Below, in pieces: positions 63,154 through 64,000 of a DNA stretch of 64,000 nucleotides. Made by a program: the position numbers and the translations under genes. How positions within the stretch are numbered: the first letter of the stretch is position 1; the number at the start of each line of letters is the position of its first letter. This DNA is from Luteimonas sp. JM171 (GTDB lineage Bacteria > Pseudomonadota > Gammaproteobacteria > Xanthomonadales > Xanthomonadaceae), in assembly GCF_001717465.1 (NCBI RefSeq), contig NZ_CP017074.1:1206873-1270872 (forward strand), read 5' to 3'. Below the pieces are notes generated by a model. The model had not been told where the DNA came from and searched no databases. It saw only the letters and a program-made list of their open reading frames with translations.

Positions 63154-64000
63154 TCAGTCGCCCGTCACGAGGCCCGCGCGCTTGGCGGCCCGGCGCTGAT
63201 CGCGCGAGCGGTCCCAGCGGTTGTCGAACAGGGCCGGTTCCCAGCCACCGTAGGTCGGATTGGGCAGCATCCACCAGCGCCGGCCGAACCAGCCGCCATG
63301 CTCGCGCAAAACGGCGTCGCGCGCGGCGGGGGCATTGGCCGCCAGGTGCGCAAAGTCACCGAGCTGGTCGCCAAACTGCATCAGCACGCGATGGCTGCGG
63401 CCAACCAGCTGGCGCCGGCAGAGCTTGCCGCTGCTGCTGCCCGGCTGCTCGCAACCCTCCACCTGCGTGCCTTTCCCCAGGAACACCCCGTCATGCGCCA
63501 CCGGCAGGCCGTGCGCGCGCAGGTTGGCCAGGGTGTGATCCTTCAGGCGTTGCTCGCGGTTGGTCACGTAGTAAAGGGTGATCCCGCGCGCGGTCGCGGC
63601 GCGGGCGAACTCGATCACCCCCGGCACCGGGGTGGCCTTGCGCTCGGCCACCCAGTCCGCCCAGGTCCCGTCGTCGTATTCCAGCCCATCGCGCACCAGA
63701 CGGGCCTGGTAGATGGAGTTGTCGAGCACCGTCTCGTCGATGTCGAGGATCACGGCGGGCGGCAGGTCCTGCCAGGCGCCCGGGTTGTCGCGCTCCGACG
63801 GCACCAGCGCGTCCCACTGAGGATCGGCGAGCGCCGCGTCGAGCTGGGCGATCGCGCCGCGATACAGGGATGCCAGGGTCGCCTGGTACTCCTGCGAACG
63901 CTGCACCCACAGCACCGCATTGAGGTTGTCGTCGGGAGTTTCCAGCGCCGGTGCGGAGCCGGGCGGCGCGGCCGGGGTGGGCGCAGGCGCGGTGGCGCAT
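63154..64000 (-). CDS. Class C acid phosphatase, lipoprotein e(P4) family (partial)
   Basis: A HAD-superfamily outer-membrane phosphatase or 5'-nucleotidase. The visible part starts at the edge with C-ATAPAPT: the Cys codon (63999-63997) is most likely the lipidated residue, so only the signal peptide is missing. The catalytic motif is DIDETVLDNS (DxDxT type); a second motif is YYVTNREQRLKDHTL, and FGDQLGDF carries the acidic motif 4. It is about 280 residues as seen and ends 23 nt from the regulatory box of the collagen-like gene. Confidence 0.92.
   Translation of the reverse strand, partial: CATAPAPTPAAPPGSAPALETPDDNLNAVLWVQRSQEYQATLASLYRGAIAQLDAALADPQWDALVPSERDNPGAWQDLPPAVILDIDETVLDNSIYQARLVRDGLEYDDGTWADWVAERKATPVPGVIEFARAATARGITLYYVTNREQRLKDHTLANLRAHGLPVAHDGVFLGKGTQVEGCEQPGSSSGKLCRRQLVGRSHRVLMQFGDQLGDFAHLAANAPAARDAVLREHGGWFGRRWWMLPNPTYGGWEPALFDNRWDRSRDQRRAAKRAGLVTGD

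Overview
The window is about 70% GC by eye and gene-dense. It comes from a gammaproteobacterium of the Xanthomonadaceae/Lysobacteraceae (Luteimonas, Lysobacter or Pseudoxanthomonas type). This assignment is inferred from the polA region, which carries an sX13-like small RNA, and from the housekeeping proteins (TamA/TamB, TatABC, RdgC, PlsB, GlyQS, DUF2782, BPSS1780-family protein). No rRNA, tRNA, CRISPR array, integrase or insertion sequence was seen.

Region 1 (1-5.2 kb): an RND efflux permease (cut by the left edge), its lipoprotein adaptor and a DUF2892 membrane protein form a leftward operon. It is divergent from an ArsR/BigR-type regulator with two Cys in the sulfur-sensor positions. A small Cys-rich oxidoreductase-like protein and an N-terminally short cation diffusion facilitator follow.

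Region 2 (5.2-43.6 kb): ordinary chromosomal genes. These are tex, a sialidase-like lipoprotein, a DUF2782 lipoprotein, polA followed by an sX13-like sRNA with its own terminator, two beta-lactamase-fold proteins (one lacking the catalytic residues), tamB/tamA, a TPR-GGDEF protein divergent from an orphan histidine kinase, glyS/glyQ, a GspE/PilB-type ATPase, a class I glutamine amidotransferase, a BPSS1780-type membrane protein, tatABC, a SYLF protein, hemH with an alpha/beta hydrolase, a YgjP-type metallopeptidase, rdgC, ttcA, fbp, a YdcH-like protein, plsB and one unknown gene.

Region 3 (43.7-63.1 kb): a non-flagellar type III secretion system (T3SS, injectisome). sctU faces a leftward, tightly overlapping operon of sensor kinase - FixJ-type regulator - sctQ - sctR - sctS - sctT. 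Divergent from the kinase is a FliO-like gene, then a rightward block sctV - sctD - sctF-like - sctI - sctJ - sctK - sctL - sctN - sctO - sctP. Two accessory genes follow, one of them a paralogue of the sctF-like gene, and then a strong terminator. A leftward gene next to it encodes a collagen-like Gly-Pro repeat protein with two C-terminal membrane segments. No secretin (SctC), recognisable translocators or recognised effectors lie in the window. A CCTAGG-centred motif lies in the upstream regions of sctU, of the accessory genes and of the collagen-like gene. This makes those genes look like one regulon and the collagen-like protein a candidate exported or translocon-type component.

The right edge is a class C acid phosphatase (lipoprotein e(P4) type), cut just at its lipobox Cys. 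The most unusual signals are the FliO homologue inside an injectisome locus, the roughly 120-residue insertion in SctR, the FixL/FixJ-like pair translationally coupled to sctQ, the two needle-like paralogues, the collagen-like membrane protein and the shared CCTAGG box.
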